Source of the DNA: Variovorax flavidus
GTDB lineage: Bacteria; Pseudomonadota; Gammaproteobacteria; Burkholderiales; Burkholderiaceae_C
DNA: 64,000 bases
Direction of reading: 5' to 3'
Assembly (NCBI RefSeq): GCF_030317145.1
Contig: NZ_JASZYE010000010.1
Span: 62,001 to 126,000 of the forward strand
A model generated the notes under the pieces. The model had not been told where the DNA came from. It did no database searches and saw only the letters and a program-made list of their open reading frames with translations. The position numbers were made by a program, and so were the translations under genes. Numbering within the stretch: the stretch's first letter is position 1; every line of letters starts with the position of its first letter. Of the stretch, positions 56,706 through 64,000 are shown one piece after another.

Positions 56706-57329
56706 TCAGGCGTCGACCGGCACGATGCGCTGCGGCAGCTTCACGGCCGGCAGCCCGCCGAGGAAGAGGTCGGCGACCACGGGCGCCATGGCGTCGTAGT
56801 CGAGTTCGCCGTCGGGCCGCATCCAGATGAACATCCAGTTGATCATTCCGAAGAGCAGCATGGTCAGCGGCTTGGCGAGCGAGGCCTTCTTCAGGTCGGG
56901 CCGCAGCTCGACCACGGCACGCGCGAATCCGTTGACGACCGTGCGCTGCGTGTCCAGAACGCGCTGGCGGTCTTCCTCTTCCAGGAACTTGACGTCCTCT
57001 GTCAGCACGCGGTGCGCGTGCTTGGCGCCGGCGTATTCCTCGACGAAGCGGCGGATCAGCTCGCGCAGCTTGGCCTCGGGCGCCAGCTTCTGCACTTCGA
57101 CGTCGGCCACGAGGTCTTCGAGGCGGGACACATGGTTCTCGGCGATGCTCACGAGCAGGCTGTATTTGTCGCGGTAGTAGTGATAGAGCAGCGCCTTCGA
57201 GAAGCCGCACGCCTCCGCCACCTGGTTCATGGAAGTCGCGGAGTAGCCGCGGTTCGCAAAGAGCAGCGCGGCGCGCTCCAGGATCATTTCGCGCTGGTCG
57301 TCGTAACCGGGGGAGCGTCCGCGGGCCAT
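56706..57329 (-). CDS. paaR: TetR-family regulator, probable PaaR
   Basis: 207 residues. An N-terminal helix-turn-helix (about 12-58) has SATSMNQVAEACGFSKALLY and HYYRDKYSLL; the remainder is a helical ligand domain. TetR regulators of this kind control paa genes in betaproteobacteria and respond to phenylacetyl-CoA. It sits inside the operon between paaE and the transporter. A perfect 14-base palindrome upstream of paaG (63971) is the likely operator, which would also make it self-regulating. The symbol is from context. Confidence 0.82.
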   Translation of the reverse strand: MARGRSPGYDDQREMILERAALLFANRGYSATSMNQVAEACGFSKALLYHYYRDKYSLLVSIAENHVSRLEDLVADVEVQKLAPEAKLRELIRRFVEEYAGAKHAHRVLTEDVKFLEEEDRQRVLDTQRTVVNGFARAVVELRPDLKKASLAKPLTMLLFGMINWMFIWMRPDGELDYDAMAPVVADLFLGGLPAVKLPQRIVPVDA

Positions 57330-57346
57330 GGGGTTCCTTCTGCTTT

Positions 57347-58432
57347 CTAGCGTTCGTCGAATGAGAGCACCACGCGCTCGGTCAGCGGGTGGGCCTGGCA
57401 GGTGAGAACGAAGCCGGCTGCGACCTCGTTCTTGTCGAGCGCGAAGTTTCGCTCCATCCGGACCTTGCCTTCGACGAGCTTGGCGCGGCAGGTGCCGCAC
57501 ACGCCGGAGGTGCACGAGAACGGCACTTCCATGCCGGCGGCAGAGGCGCAGTCGAGGATGCTCGGCTGGTCCTTGCGGAACTCGATCTCGCGCTGCAGGC
57601 CGTCGCGGATGATGACGATCTTCGCCAGCTCGGCATCGCCGGGCCGGGCCTCGTGGATGACGGCGCCCACCGGTGCGCCTTCGGGCGCGGCAACGCCGAA
57701 GCGCTCGATGTGGATGCGTTCCTCCGGCACGCCGGCGGCGAGCAGCGCGGCCTCGGCTTCGTCGTTCATCTGGAAGGGGCCGCAGATGTAGACGTGGTCG
57801 ATGTTGGCCGCGGGCACCACGCTCGACAGGAACTCGCCGAGCTTCTCGCGGTTCATGCGGCCCATGTTGAGCGGCGCGTCGGTCGGCTCGCCGGAGAACA
57901 CATGGTGCAGCACGAGGCGCGTCATGTAGCGGTTCTTCAGGTCCTCGAGTTCTTCCTTGAACATCGTGGACTGCAGCTTGCGGTTGGCGTAGATCAGCGT
58001 GAAGCGCGAGTGCGGCTCACGGGCCAGCACCGTCTTCATGATCGACAGGATCGGCGTGATGCCGCTGCCGCCCACGATACCGACGTGCTGCCGGCGCGAG
58101 TGCGGCTCGATCGGCACGAAGAAGCGGCCCTGCGGCGCCATCACGTTGATGGTGTCGCCCGGCTGGAGCTGCTCGTTGATCCAGTTCGAGAAGGTGCCGC
58201 CCTTGACCTTGCGCACGCCGACGCGCAGTTCGCCATCGTCGACACCGGCGCAGATCGAATACGAGCGGCGCAGGTCCTGGCCGTCGATGTCCTTGCGCAG
58301 GGTGAGGTACTGGCCTTGCGTGAAACCGAAGACGTCGCGCAGGTCGGTAGGCACGTCGAAGGAGACGATGACGGCCTCGTCCGTGTCGGGCTCTACGGCC
58401 CGCACTTGCAGGGGATGAAACATGACGCTCAT
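57347..58432 (-). CDS. paaE: phenylacetyl-CoA epoxidase reductase subunit
   Basis: 361 residues. A flavin domain has RSYSIC (56-61), the NAD-binding domain has VGGSGITPI (120-128) and CGPFQM, and the C-terminal plant-type 2Fe-2S domain has Cys307, Cys312, Cys315 and Cys345. It passes electrons from NADPH to the diiron subunit PaaA. The ATG at 58432 (MSVMFHPLQV) fits. Between it and paaD lie 229 bases filled with an inverted pair of dispersed repeats. Confidence 0.95.
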   Translation of the reverse strand: MSVMFHPLQVRAVEPDTDEAVIVSFDVPTDLRDVFGFTQGQYLTLRKDIDGQDLRRSYSICAGVDDGELRVGVRKVKGGTFSNWINEQLQPGDTINVMAPQGRFFVPIEPHSRRQHVGIVGGSGITPILSIMKTVLAREPHSRFTLIYANRKLQSTMFKEELEDLKNRYMTRLVLHHVFSGEPTDAPLNMGRMNREKLGEFLSSVVPAANIDHVYICGPFQMNDEAEAALLAAGVPEERIHIERFGVAAPEGAPVGAVIHEARPGDAELAKIVIIRDGLQREIEFRKDQPSILDCASAAGMEVPFSCTSGVCGTCRAKLVEGKVRMERNFALDKNEVAAGFVLTCQAHPLTERVVLSFDER

Positions 58433-58436
58433 ATTT

Positions 58437-58661
58437 TTTCTCCCCCCCAGGCTTGCTCGCTTCGCGTAGCCGCCCACCCCCTGCCGGGGGCGCAGCCTGC
58501 GGCCCGGCGAAGCCGGTTCCGCGGCAGCTCCCGAACAGGAGCGACCGCTTTGCGGCGCTCCCCTCGGGAAACACCGAGGGGCCGGCTTCGCCGGTTCTCT
58601 GGTGTTGCCCCCTGTAAGGGGGTGGGCGGCCACACGAAGTGGGCAAGCCTGGGGGTGTGGT
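58437..58661. repeat. inverted pair of dispersed repeats, type A copies 3 and 4
   Basis: The left part, from about 58445 (CCCCCCAGGCTTGCTCGCTT), is a diverged copy of the unit at 6391. The right part, from about 58608 to 58660, is the same unit inverted (its complement contains CAGGCTTGCCCACTTCGTGT). Between them are further hairpin-forming pieces such as GCCGGCTTCGCCGG and CGGCCCGGCGAAGCCGGTTC. The whole stretch lies inside the paa transcript between paaD and paaE and could form a long RNA hairpin. Confidence 0.85.
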
Positions 58662-59183
58662 TCATAGTGGCTTGAAGTGCTCGAAGGGTTCGCGGCACGA
58701 GATGCAGCGGTACATCGCCTTGCACGCTGTCGAACCAAATGCCGAGAGGCGTTCGGTGTGCAGGCTGCCGCAGCGAGGGCAGGCGATGACATCGGCCTTG
58801 CGACCGAAGAAGCGGATCGGCACGGCGCCATCGGGTGCGGCCGGTCCGGGCGGCGCGATCCCGTATTCGGAGAGCTTGCGACGGCCGTCCGCGCTGATCC
58901 AGTCAGTCGTCCACGCAGGTGCTCGGCGAAGCGTGACGTGGGCGGGCCCAAGGTCGGCCTTCGCGATGGCGGCCAGCACGTCGTGTTCGATCACTTCCGT
59001 TGCGGGGCAGCCCGAGTACGTGGGCGTCAACACGATCTCCAGCGCTTCACCGTGATCGATCACATCGCGCACGATGCCGAGATCGCGCACCGACAGCGCC
59101 GGCACCTCGGGGTCGAGCACGGTGCCGAGCACGTCCCACGCCCGCTCGCAGCGCGTGGTGGCCACGGCGGCGAGCGCGCTCAC
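58662..59183 (-). CDS. paaD: PaaD, phenylacetyl-CoA epoxidase accessory protein
   Basis: 173 residues. The N-terminal part is a DUF59/SufT-type domain (VLDPEVPALSVRDLGIVRDV, LTPTYSGCP); the C-terminal part has Cys135, Cys138, Cys154, Cys160 and Cys163, a metal-binding cluster. It is thought to help mature the diiron or Fe-S centre of the epoxidase. The second of two consecutive GTG codons (59183) is chosen as the start because a GGAGG box lies six bases before it. The start overlaps paaC by four bases. Confidence 0.93.
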   Translation of the reverse strand: MSALAAVATTRCERAWDVLGTVLDPEVPALSVRDLGIVRDVIDHGEALEIVLTPTYSGCPATEVIEHDVLAAIAKADLGPAHVTLRRAPAWTTDWISADGRRKLSEYGIAPPGPAAPDGAVPIRFFGRKADVIACPRCGSLHTERLSAFGSTACKAMYRCISCREPFEHFKPL

Positions 59184-59953
59184 CACACGCCTCCGGGGAA
59201 GGCGCGCTGCAGGTGCTGCATCTCGGCCAGGATGTAGCCCATGTGCTCGCTGTGCACGCCGCGCTTGCCGGTGCTGCGGAAGGCAGCCTCGTCGGGACGG
59301 CTCAGCGTGGCTTCGTCGAGGATGGTGTCCATCTCCGCCAGCCAGGGCTCGCGCAAGTCGGACCAGCGCGGACCCAGGCCCTGGGCCTGCGCCGCATCGT
59401 CCACTGCGTCGGATTCGAAGAGTTCAGGCACATAGAGCCACAGCTCACGCAATGCCTTCTCGGTGCGCTGGCGAGATTCGTCCGTGCTGTCGCCCAGGCG
59501 CACGACCCAGTCGGCCGCGTGCTGCTGGTGGTAGCGAGCCTCCTTGATCGCCTTGCCGGCGATGCCGGCCAGTTCCGCGTCGCTGGAATCGCGCAGGCGT
59601 TCCCACAGCAGCTTCATCCAGGTCGCGACCATGGCGTTGCGCAGCACCGTGAAAGCGAAGTCGCCACGTGGCAACTCCACCAGCGTGAGGTTGCGGTAGT
59701 CCTTCTCGTCGCGCAGGAAGGCGAGTTGGTCCTCGTCATGCCCCTGCCCTTCGAGCTGGCCCGCACGCGTGAGCACGGCGCGGGCCTGGCCGATGAGGTC
59801 GAGCGCCATGTTGGACATGGCGATGTCTTCTTCGAGGATGGGCGCATGCCCGGACCACTCGGCGATGCGCTGGCCGAGGATCAGGCAGGTGTCGCCGATG
59901 CGCAGCAGGTACTGCACGCCCGGGCTCTGGTCGATGGCAATGGAACCTTGCAT
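59180..59953 (-). CDS. paaC: phenylacetyl-CoA epoxidase structural subunit
   Basis: 257 residues. A ferritin-like helical protein without its own diiron site, which forms the structural core with PaaA. LGQRIAEWSGHAPILEEDIAMSN and FLRDEKDYRNLTLVELPRGDF are typical. The ATG at 59953 is chosen because GAGGT lies seven bases upstream; an in-frame GTG at 59962 is less well placed. It starts ten bases after the paaB stop. Confidence 0.95.
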   Translation of the reverse strand: MQGSIAIDQSPGVQYLLRIGDTCLILGQRIAEWSGHAPILEEDIAMSNMALDLIGQARAVLTRAGQLEGQGHDEDQLAFLRDEKDYRNLTLVELPRGDFAFTVLRNAMVATWMKLLWERLRDSSDAELAGIAGKAIKEARYHQQHAADWVVRLGDSTDESRQRTEKALRELWLYVPELFESDAVDDAAQAQGLGPRWSDLREPWLAEMDTILDEATLSRPDEAAFRSTGKRGVHSEHMGYILAEMQHLQRAFPGGVW

Positions 59954-59963
59954 CACTGCCACC

Positions 59964-60269
59964 TCACATGTGGTCCACCGAGCCTGGCAGCCGGTAGAAG
60001 GTGGGATGGCGGTAGACCTTGTCTTCCATCGGGTCGAAGTACATGTCCTTGTCGGCCGGGTCGCTCGCGACGATCTGGTCCGAGCGCACGACCCACACGC
60101 TGGTGCCTTCCTGGCGGCGCGTGTAGACGTCGCGGGCCATCTGGATGGCCATCTTCGGATCGGCGGCGTGCAGGCTGCCGCAATGCTTGTGGTCGAGGCC
60201 GGACTTGCTGCGCACGAAGACTTCCCACAGGGGCCATTCGGCGGCGAGGGCTGGATCGGGGTGGCTCAT
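59964..60269 (-). CDS. paaB: phenylacetyl-CoA epoxidase subunit
   Basis: 101 residues. WPLWEVFVRSKSGLDHKHCG and the DKDMYFDPMEDKVYRHPTFY segment mark PaaB, a small subunit required for assembly of PaaABCDE. Located between paaA (10 bases) and paaC (10 bases). Confidence 0.95.
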   Translation of the reverse strand: MSHPDPALAAEWPLWEVFVRSKSGLDHKHCGSLHAADPKMAIQMARDVYTRRQEGTSVWVVRSDQIVASDPADKDMYFDPMEDKVYRHPTFYRLPGSVDHM

Positions 60270-60279
60270 GAATGTGTTC

Positions 60280-61290
60280 CTAGGCGGCAATGGGTTGAGG
60301 GGCGGCGCGCTTGGCGGCGTGGGCGAGCGCGGCTTCGCGCACCCAGGCGCCGTCGTCCCACGCCTTGACGCGGGCGCCGAGGCGTTCGCGGTTGCAGGGG
60401 CCGTCGCCACCGACGACGCGCCAGAACTCGGCCCAGTCGATCGTCCCGTGGTCGTGGTGCTGGCGCTCCTCGTTCCACTTCAGGTCAGGGTCGGGCAGAG
60501 TCACGCCGAGCACCTTGGCCTGCTCGACGGCGGCGTCGATGAACTTGGCGCGCAGGTCGTCGTTGGAGAAGCGCTTGATGCCCCAGCGCATCGATTGCGC
60601 GGAGTTGGGCGACTGATCGTCCGGCGGACCGAACATCATGATCGACGGCCACCACCAGCGGTTGACCGCGTCCTGCACCATCGCCTTCTGCGCGTCGGTG
60701 CCCTGCTGCATCATCGTGAGCAGCGCCTCGAAGCCCTGGCGCTGGTGAAAGCTCTCTTCGCGGCAGATGCGGATCATGGCGCGCGCATACGGTGCGTACG
60801 AGCAGCGGCAGATCGGCACCTGGTTCATGATCGCCGCGCCATCGACCAGCCAGCCGATGGTGCCCATGTCGGCCCAGGTCAGCGTGGGGTAGTTGAAGAT
60901 CGAGCTGTACTTGGCGCGTCCCGTGTGCAGTGCATCGACCATCTGGTCGCGCGAGGTGCCCAGCGTCTCGGCCGCCGAGTAGAGATAGAGCCCGTGCCCC
61001 GCCTCGTCCTGCACCTTGGCGAGCAGGATGGCCTTGCGCTTGAGCGTGGGGGCGCGGGTGATCCAGTTGCCCTCGGGCAGCATGCCGACGATCTCGGAGT
61101 GCGCGTGCTGGCTGATCTGGCGCACCAGCGTCTTGCGGTAGTGCTCGGGCATCCAGTCCTTGGCCTCGATGAAATCGCCTGCATCGATGCGGGCGTCGAA
61201 GCGCTCCTCGAGCTGCATTTCCTCGGCGGAACGCACGGCCTTCTTGCTGCCGTCGTCCTTGCCCATCGTGTCCATGGCTTGCGTGTACAT
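60280..61290 (-). CDS. paaA: phenylacetyl-CoA epoxidase catalytic diiron subunit
   Basis: 336 residues. The diiron motifs ExxH are Glu96-His99 in DEAGHG and Glu179-His182 in EESFHQRQ, with additional Glu66 in SEIVG and Asp side chains. It forms the 1,2-epoxide of phenylacetyl-CoA with oxygen. The ATG at 61290 ([10 protein letters not shown]) gives a normal N-terminus. paaB starts 10 bases after its stop. Confidence 0.96.
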   Translation of the reverse strand: MYTQAMDTMGKDDGSKKAVRSAEEMQLEERFDARIDAGDFIEAKDWMPEHYRKTLVRQISQHAHSEIVGMLPEGNWITRAPTLKRKAILLAKVQDEAGHGLYLYSAAETLGTSRDQMVDALHTGRAKYSSIFNYPTLTWADMGTIGWLVDGAAIMNQVPICRCSYAPYARAMIRICREESFHQRQGFEALLTMMQQGTDAQKAMVQDAVNRWWWPSIMMFGPPDDQSPNSAQSMRWGIKRFSNDDLRAKFIDAAVEQAKVLGVTLPDPDLKWNEERQHHDHGTIDWAEFWRVVGGDGPCNRERLGARVKAWDDGAWVREAALAHAAKRAAPQPIAA

Positions 61291-61314
61291 GGGGTTCCTT
61301 TCAGGCGCGGGGCC

Positions 61315-62634
61315 TTATTTCGGTCGTTGGTCAACGACGCGGCGGGCCTTGCCCGTCAGCGTGCGTTCGATGGAATCGGGCGTGAGCACGGTCACGCTCG
61401 TCGTGATGCCCACCAGCGTCTTGATGCGCTGCTGCAGCCATTGCTTGATCTCGCGCACTTCGTCGGCGCTCGTGGCCGGCGCCGCCAGCGGCTGCAGTTC
61501 GCAGCGCACTTCGACGGTGTCGAGCAGCCCGTCGCGGCTTACGTTGATCTGGTATTGCCCCGACAGCTTGGCGTGCTGCAGCACGATCTCCTCGATCTGC
61601 GTCGGGAACACGTTGACGCCGCGGATGATGAGCATGTCGTCGGAGCGGCCGACGATCTTGCCCATGCGGCGGAACGCACGCGAAGTGGGCGGCAGCAGGC
61701 GCGTGAGGTCGCGCGTGCGGTAGCGGATGATGGGCAGCGCTTCCTTGCTGAGCGAGGTGAAGACCAGCTCGCCCTCCGAGCCGTCGGGCAGCACTTCGCC
61801 CGTCTCGGGGTCGATGATCTCGGGGTAGAAGTGGTCTTCCCACACCACCGGGCCGTCCTTGGTCTCGATGCATTCGCTCGCGACGCCGGGGCCCATCACT
61901 TCGGAGAGGCCGTAGATGTCGACCGCATCGATGCCGGCCTTGCCTTCGATCTCGTGGCGCATCGCCTCGGTCCATGGCTCGGCGCCGAAGATGCCGACCT
62001 TGAGCGAGCTTTCGCGCGGATCGAGGCCCTGCCGCACGAACTCCTCGATGATCACCTGCATGTAGCTGGGCGTGACCATGATGATGTCCGGCTGGAAGTC
62101 GCGGATGAGCTGCACCTGCTTCTCGGTCTGGCCGCCCGACATCGGGATGACCGTGCATCCGAGCCGCTCCGCGCCGTAGTGCGCGCCCAGGCCACCCGTG
62201 AAGAGGCCGTAGCCGTACGACACATGCACGATGTCGCCCGCACGGCCACCGGCTGCGCGGATGGAGCGCGCGACCAGCGATGCCCAGGTGTCGATGTCGT
62301 TCTGCGTGTAGCCGACGACGGTGGGCTTGCCCGTGGTGCCGGAGGATGCGTGGACACGCACCACCTTCTCGCGCGGCACCGCGAAGAGGCCGAAGGGATA
62401 GTTGTCGCGCAGGTCCTTCTTCGTCGTGAAGGGGAACTTCGCGAGGTCGCTCAACTGCTTGAGGTCGTCGGGGTGCACGCCCTTGTCGTCGAAGGCCTTG
62501 CGGTAGTGCGGCACGTTGTCATAGGCGTGCTTCAGGCTCCAGCGCAGGCGTTGCAGTTGCAGGGCCTGCACCTCGTCGCGACTGGCGGTTTCGATGGCGT
62601 CGAGTTCGCCGGGGGCGGGTTGCTTCTTGGGCAT
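61315..62634 (-). CDS. paaK: phenylacetate-CoA ligase
   Basis: 439 residues. An adenylating enzyme with the P-loop-like motif ASSGTTGKPTV (96-106) and the C-terminal RSDDMLIIRGVNVFPTQIEE and TGKARRVVD. It activates phenylacetate with ATP and CoA, the entry step of the pathway. Located 24 bases upstream of paaA and 18 after paaI. Confidence 0.96.
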   Translation of the reverse strand: MPKKQPAPGELDAIETASRDEVQALQLQRLRWSLKHAYDNVPHYRKAFDDKGVHPDDLKQLSDLAKFPFTTKKDLRDNYPFGLFAVPREKVVRVHASSGTTGKPTVVGYTQNDIDTWASLVARSIRAAGGRAGDIVHVSYGYGLFTGGLGAHYGAERLGCTVIPMSGGQTEKQVQLIRDFQPDIIMVTPSYMQVIIEEFVRQGLDPRESSLKVGIFGAEPWTEAMRHEIEGKAGIDAVDIYGLSEVMGPGVASECIETKDGPVVWEDHFYPEIIDPETGEVLPDGSEGELVFTSLSKEALPIIRYRTRDLTRLLPPTSRAFRRMGKIVGRSDDMLIIRGVNVFPTQIEEIVLQHAKLSGQYQINVSRDGLLDTVEVRCELQPLAAPATSADEVREIKQWLQQRIKTLVGITTSVTVLTPDSIERTLTGKARRVVDQRPK

Positions 62635-62652
62635 GTGTGTCTCCTCGGCGCT

Positions 62653-63102
62653 TCACTCGGCCACGGCCGGCTTGCCTTTGATGGTGTAGGAACGGCCGCG
62701 GAACATCGCCACGCGCTCGCCCCGCTGGTTCGTGATTTCTGTGTCGTAGACGCCGGTGCGGCCGGCCTTTGAGACCTCGAAGCTGCGCGCCGTGAGCACG
62801 TCGCCATGGCGCGCGGGCGCGATCAGGTCGATCGAGAAGCCCGAGGCCACCGTGAGTTCGTTGTACGAGTTGCAGGCGTAGGCGAAGGCGGTGTCGCCCA
62901 GCGTTGCGAGAAATCCGCCGTGGCAGGTCTCGTGGCCGTTGAGCATGGAGTCGCGGACGACCATGGTCACGGTGGCGTGGCCCGGCGAGATCTCGACGAC
63001 ATTCATGCCGAGGCCCTGGACGGCGCGGTCGTTGGCGTACATGCGGTCGCGGACGATCTCCGCGGTTTGCTGGGGCGTGCGTTCGGAAGGGAGTGCGGAC
63101 AT
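62653..63102 (-). CDS. paaI: hydroxyphenylacetyl-CoA thioesterase
   Basis: 149 residues, hot-dog fold. CHGGFLATLGDTAFAYACNS carries the expected acid residue. In E. coli PaaI hydrolyses ring-hydroxylated CoA thioesters that would otherwise trap CoA. Six bases separate its ATG from the stop of paaG. Confidence 0.93.
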   Translation of the reverse strand: MSALPSERTPQQTAEIVRDRMYANDRAVQGLGMNVVEISPGHATVTMVVRDSMLNGHETCHGGFLATLGDTAFAYACNSYNELTVASGFSIDLIAPARHGDVLTARSFEVSKAGRTGVYDTEITNQRGERVAMFRGRSYTIKGKPAVAE

Positions 63103-63108
63103 GGTGGT

Positions 63109-63909
63109 TCAGCGATCGGTGAAGTTCGGTGCGCGCTTGGCGGAGAAGGCTGCGACGCCTTCGAGGTAGTCGTGTGCACGGCCGAGTTCGGCCTGCACGG
63201 CGGCTTCTTCGTCAAGGGCCTGGTCGAGCGTGAGGTGCTGGGCGCCATCGATGGCGCGGCGCGTGGCGGCCAGCGCTTTCACGGGCATCGCGGCGAGGCG
63301 CTGGGCGAGCTTGCTGGCCTCGTCGGCCAGGGCGGCGTCTTCCACGCATTTCCAGATCAGGCCGATGCGCTCCGCGTCGGCGGCGCCCAGCTTGTCGCCG
63401 AGCATCGCGAGGCCCATGGCACGCGCGCGCCCCACGGTGCGCGGCAGCAGCCACGTGCCGCCGGTGTCGGGGATGAGGCCGATCTTGGCGAAGGCCTGGA
63501 TGAAGCTCGCCGACAGGCCGGCCAGCACGAGATCGCAGTTCAGGGCGAGATTCGCGCCCGCGCCGGCAGCAACGCCGTTGACGGCAGCGATCACCGGGAC
63601 CGGCATCGTGCGCAGGCGCTGCACGAGCGGCTTGTAGAGCAGTTCGATCGTGCGGCCGAGATCCTTCGGCGGCTCGCCGGCGGGAGAAGGCGCAACCATC
63701 GGATCGGCCAGATCCTGGCCGGCGCAGAAGCCGCGACCGGCGCCCGTGAGGACGATGCAGCGGACTTCCGCGTTTTCCGCGGCCGCATCGAGCGCGGCGC
63801 GGAGCGCCTCGTGCATGGCGCTGTTGAAGCTGTTCAGCGCGGCGGGCCGGTTCAGCGTGAGGGTCAGGACCGGGCCTTCGCGAGAGGCAAGGACAAGTGA
63901 GTCGGACAA
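63109..63909 (-). CDS. paaG: 1,2-epoxyphenylacetyl-CoA isomerase
   Basis: 266 residues, crotonase fold: GAGRGFCAGQDL and AVNGVAAGAGANLALNCDLVL form the oxyanion hole, and DTGGTWLLPRTVGRARAM follows. It converts the epoxide to oxepin-CoA. The start is a TTG (63909) with a GGAGA box six bases upstream; no ATG is near and the N-terminus (SDSLVLASREGPVLTL) is normal. It is the first gene of the leftward operon. paaF, paaH and paaJ homologues are not in the window. Confidence 0.93.
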   Translation of the reverse strand: MSDSLVLASREGPVLTLTLNRPAALNSFNSAMHEALRAALDAAAENAEVRCIVLTGAGRGFCAGQDLADPMVAPSPAGEPPKDLGRTIELLYKPLVQRLRTMPVPVIAAVNGVAAGAGANLALNCDLVLAGLSASFIQAFAKIGLIPDTGGTWLLPRTVGRARAMGLAMLGDKLGAADAERIGLIWKCVEDAALADEASKLAQRLAAMPVKALAATRRAIDGAQHLTLDQALDEEAAVQAELGRAHDYLEGVAAFSAKRAPNFTDR

Positions 63910-63970
63910 GCGGTGTCTCCAGTGTGGGGATGGGGAGCTGCCGTGTCGATGCGGGTATTTTGTATTGTTG

Positions 63971-63984
63971 ACCGACCGGTCGGT
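63971..63984. promoter_or_regulatory. probable PaaR operator
   Basis: ACCGACCGGTCGGT is a perfect 14-base palindrome 61 bases upstream of the paaG start, in an AT-richer stretch (TTGTATTGTTG before, TTTATCTTAGGATC after) that likely holds the promoter. This form fits a TetR-family dimer site, and a TetR gene lies in the operon. Repressor binding would block transcription until phenylacetyl-CoA is formed. Confidence 0.7.
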
Positions 63985-64000
63985 TTATCTTAGGATCGAC

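Noticed and set aside
60145-62772. 875-codon open frame on the plus strand
   Set aside because: Antisense to paaA, paaB and paaK, which are certain. The translation is an artefact of codon bias.

Overview
The window is very GC-rich and reads as a chromosomal segment of a member of the Comamonadaceae (Betaproteobacteria, Burkholderiales), most likely Variovorax or a close relative. The basis is the overall protein flavour, a trpE/trpG/trpD/trpC block with interposed genes, a phenylacetate (paa) operon carrying its own branched-chain-type ABC transporter, DotU/IcmF-like genes beside TagF/PpkA/PppA, and short intergenic repeats containing CACTTCGTGTG. Genus assignment is inference; there is no rRNA gene. 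I saw no tRNA, CRISPR array, transposase or integrase.

Layout. 1-5719: tryptophan biosynthesis on the minus strand (putative leader peptide, trpE, a GxxExxY-family gene, trpG, ltaE, a LysE-type exporter, trpD, start of trpC). 5800-7254: a chalcone-isomerase-like secreted protein and gph. 7284-15737: a LuxR-type regulator, then an unusual set of orphan type VI secretion (T6SS)-like genes: a DotU protein with an extra C-terminal domain, a truncated IcmF/TssM, PP2C phosphatase, Ser/Thr kinase and TagF, with an EF-G-like GTPase lying among them. None of the T6SS core (TssB/C, VipA/B, ClpV, baseplate, VgrG) is here. 15867-24399: a GDSL-type lipoprotein, two tandem PhnD-like periplasmic binding proteins, two hybrid histidine kinases and a third binding protein, apparently a ligand-sensing cluster. 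24410-27709: a lipoprotein, a small membrane protein, and an Hcp / zinc-amidase / lipoprotein trio that looks like a T6SS effector-immunity cassette with lower GC.

27773-35829: a signalling cluster on the minus strand (LuxR regulator, 1159-residue hybrid kinase, CheR, CheB, REC-kinase, single REC, degenerate kinase-like protein), most genes overlapping by 4-11 bases. 35960-39626: amidohydrolase, glycine-zipper protein, alpha/beta hydrolase and M14-type peptidase. 39640-43168: large catalase, tiny membrane protein, transglutaminase-like protein. 43175-46711: bacterial non-homologous end joining (ligD and ku). 46801-49737: DUF1254 lipoprotein and an MFS exporter. 49751-63909: phenylacetate catabolism, transcribed leftwards as paaG-I-K-A-B-C-D-E, a TetR regulator, a four-gene ABC importer and paaZ. 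A perfect 14-base palindrome just upstream of paaG is the probable regulator operator.

How they work together. The paa block would take up phenylacetate, activate it to the CoA thioester, epoxidise and isomerise it, and open the ring (PaaZ). The trp block would be controlled through the leader region of trpE. The T6SS-related genes fall into two separate places: a regulatory/membrane module near 8-16 kb and an effector cassette near 26-27.7 kb. A full T6SS would have to lie elsewhere in the genome for either to work in the usual way.
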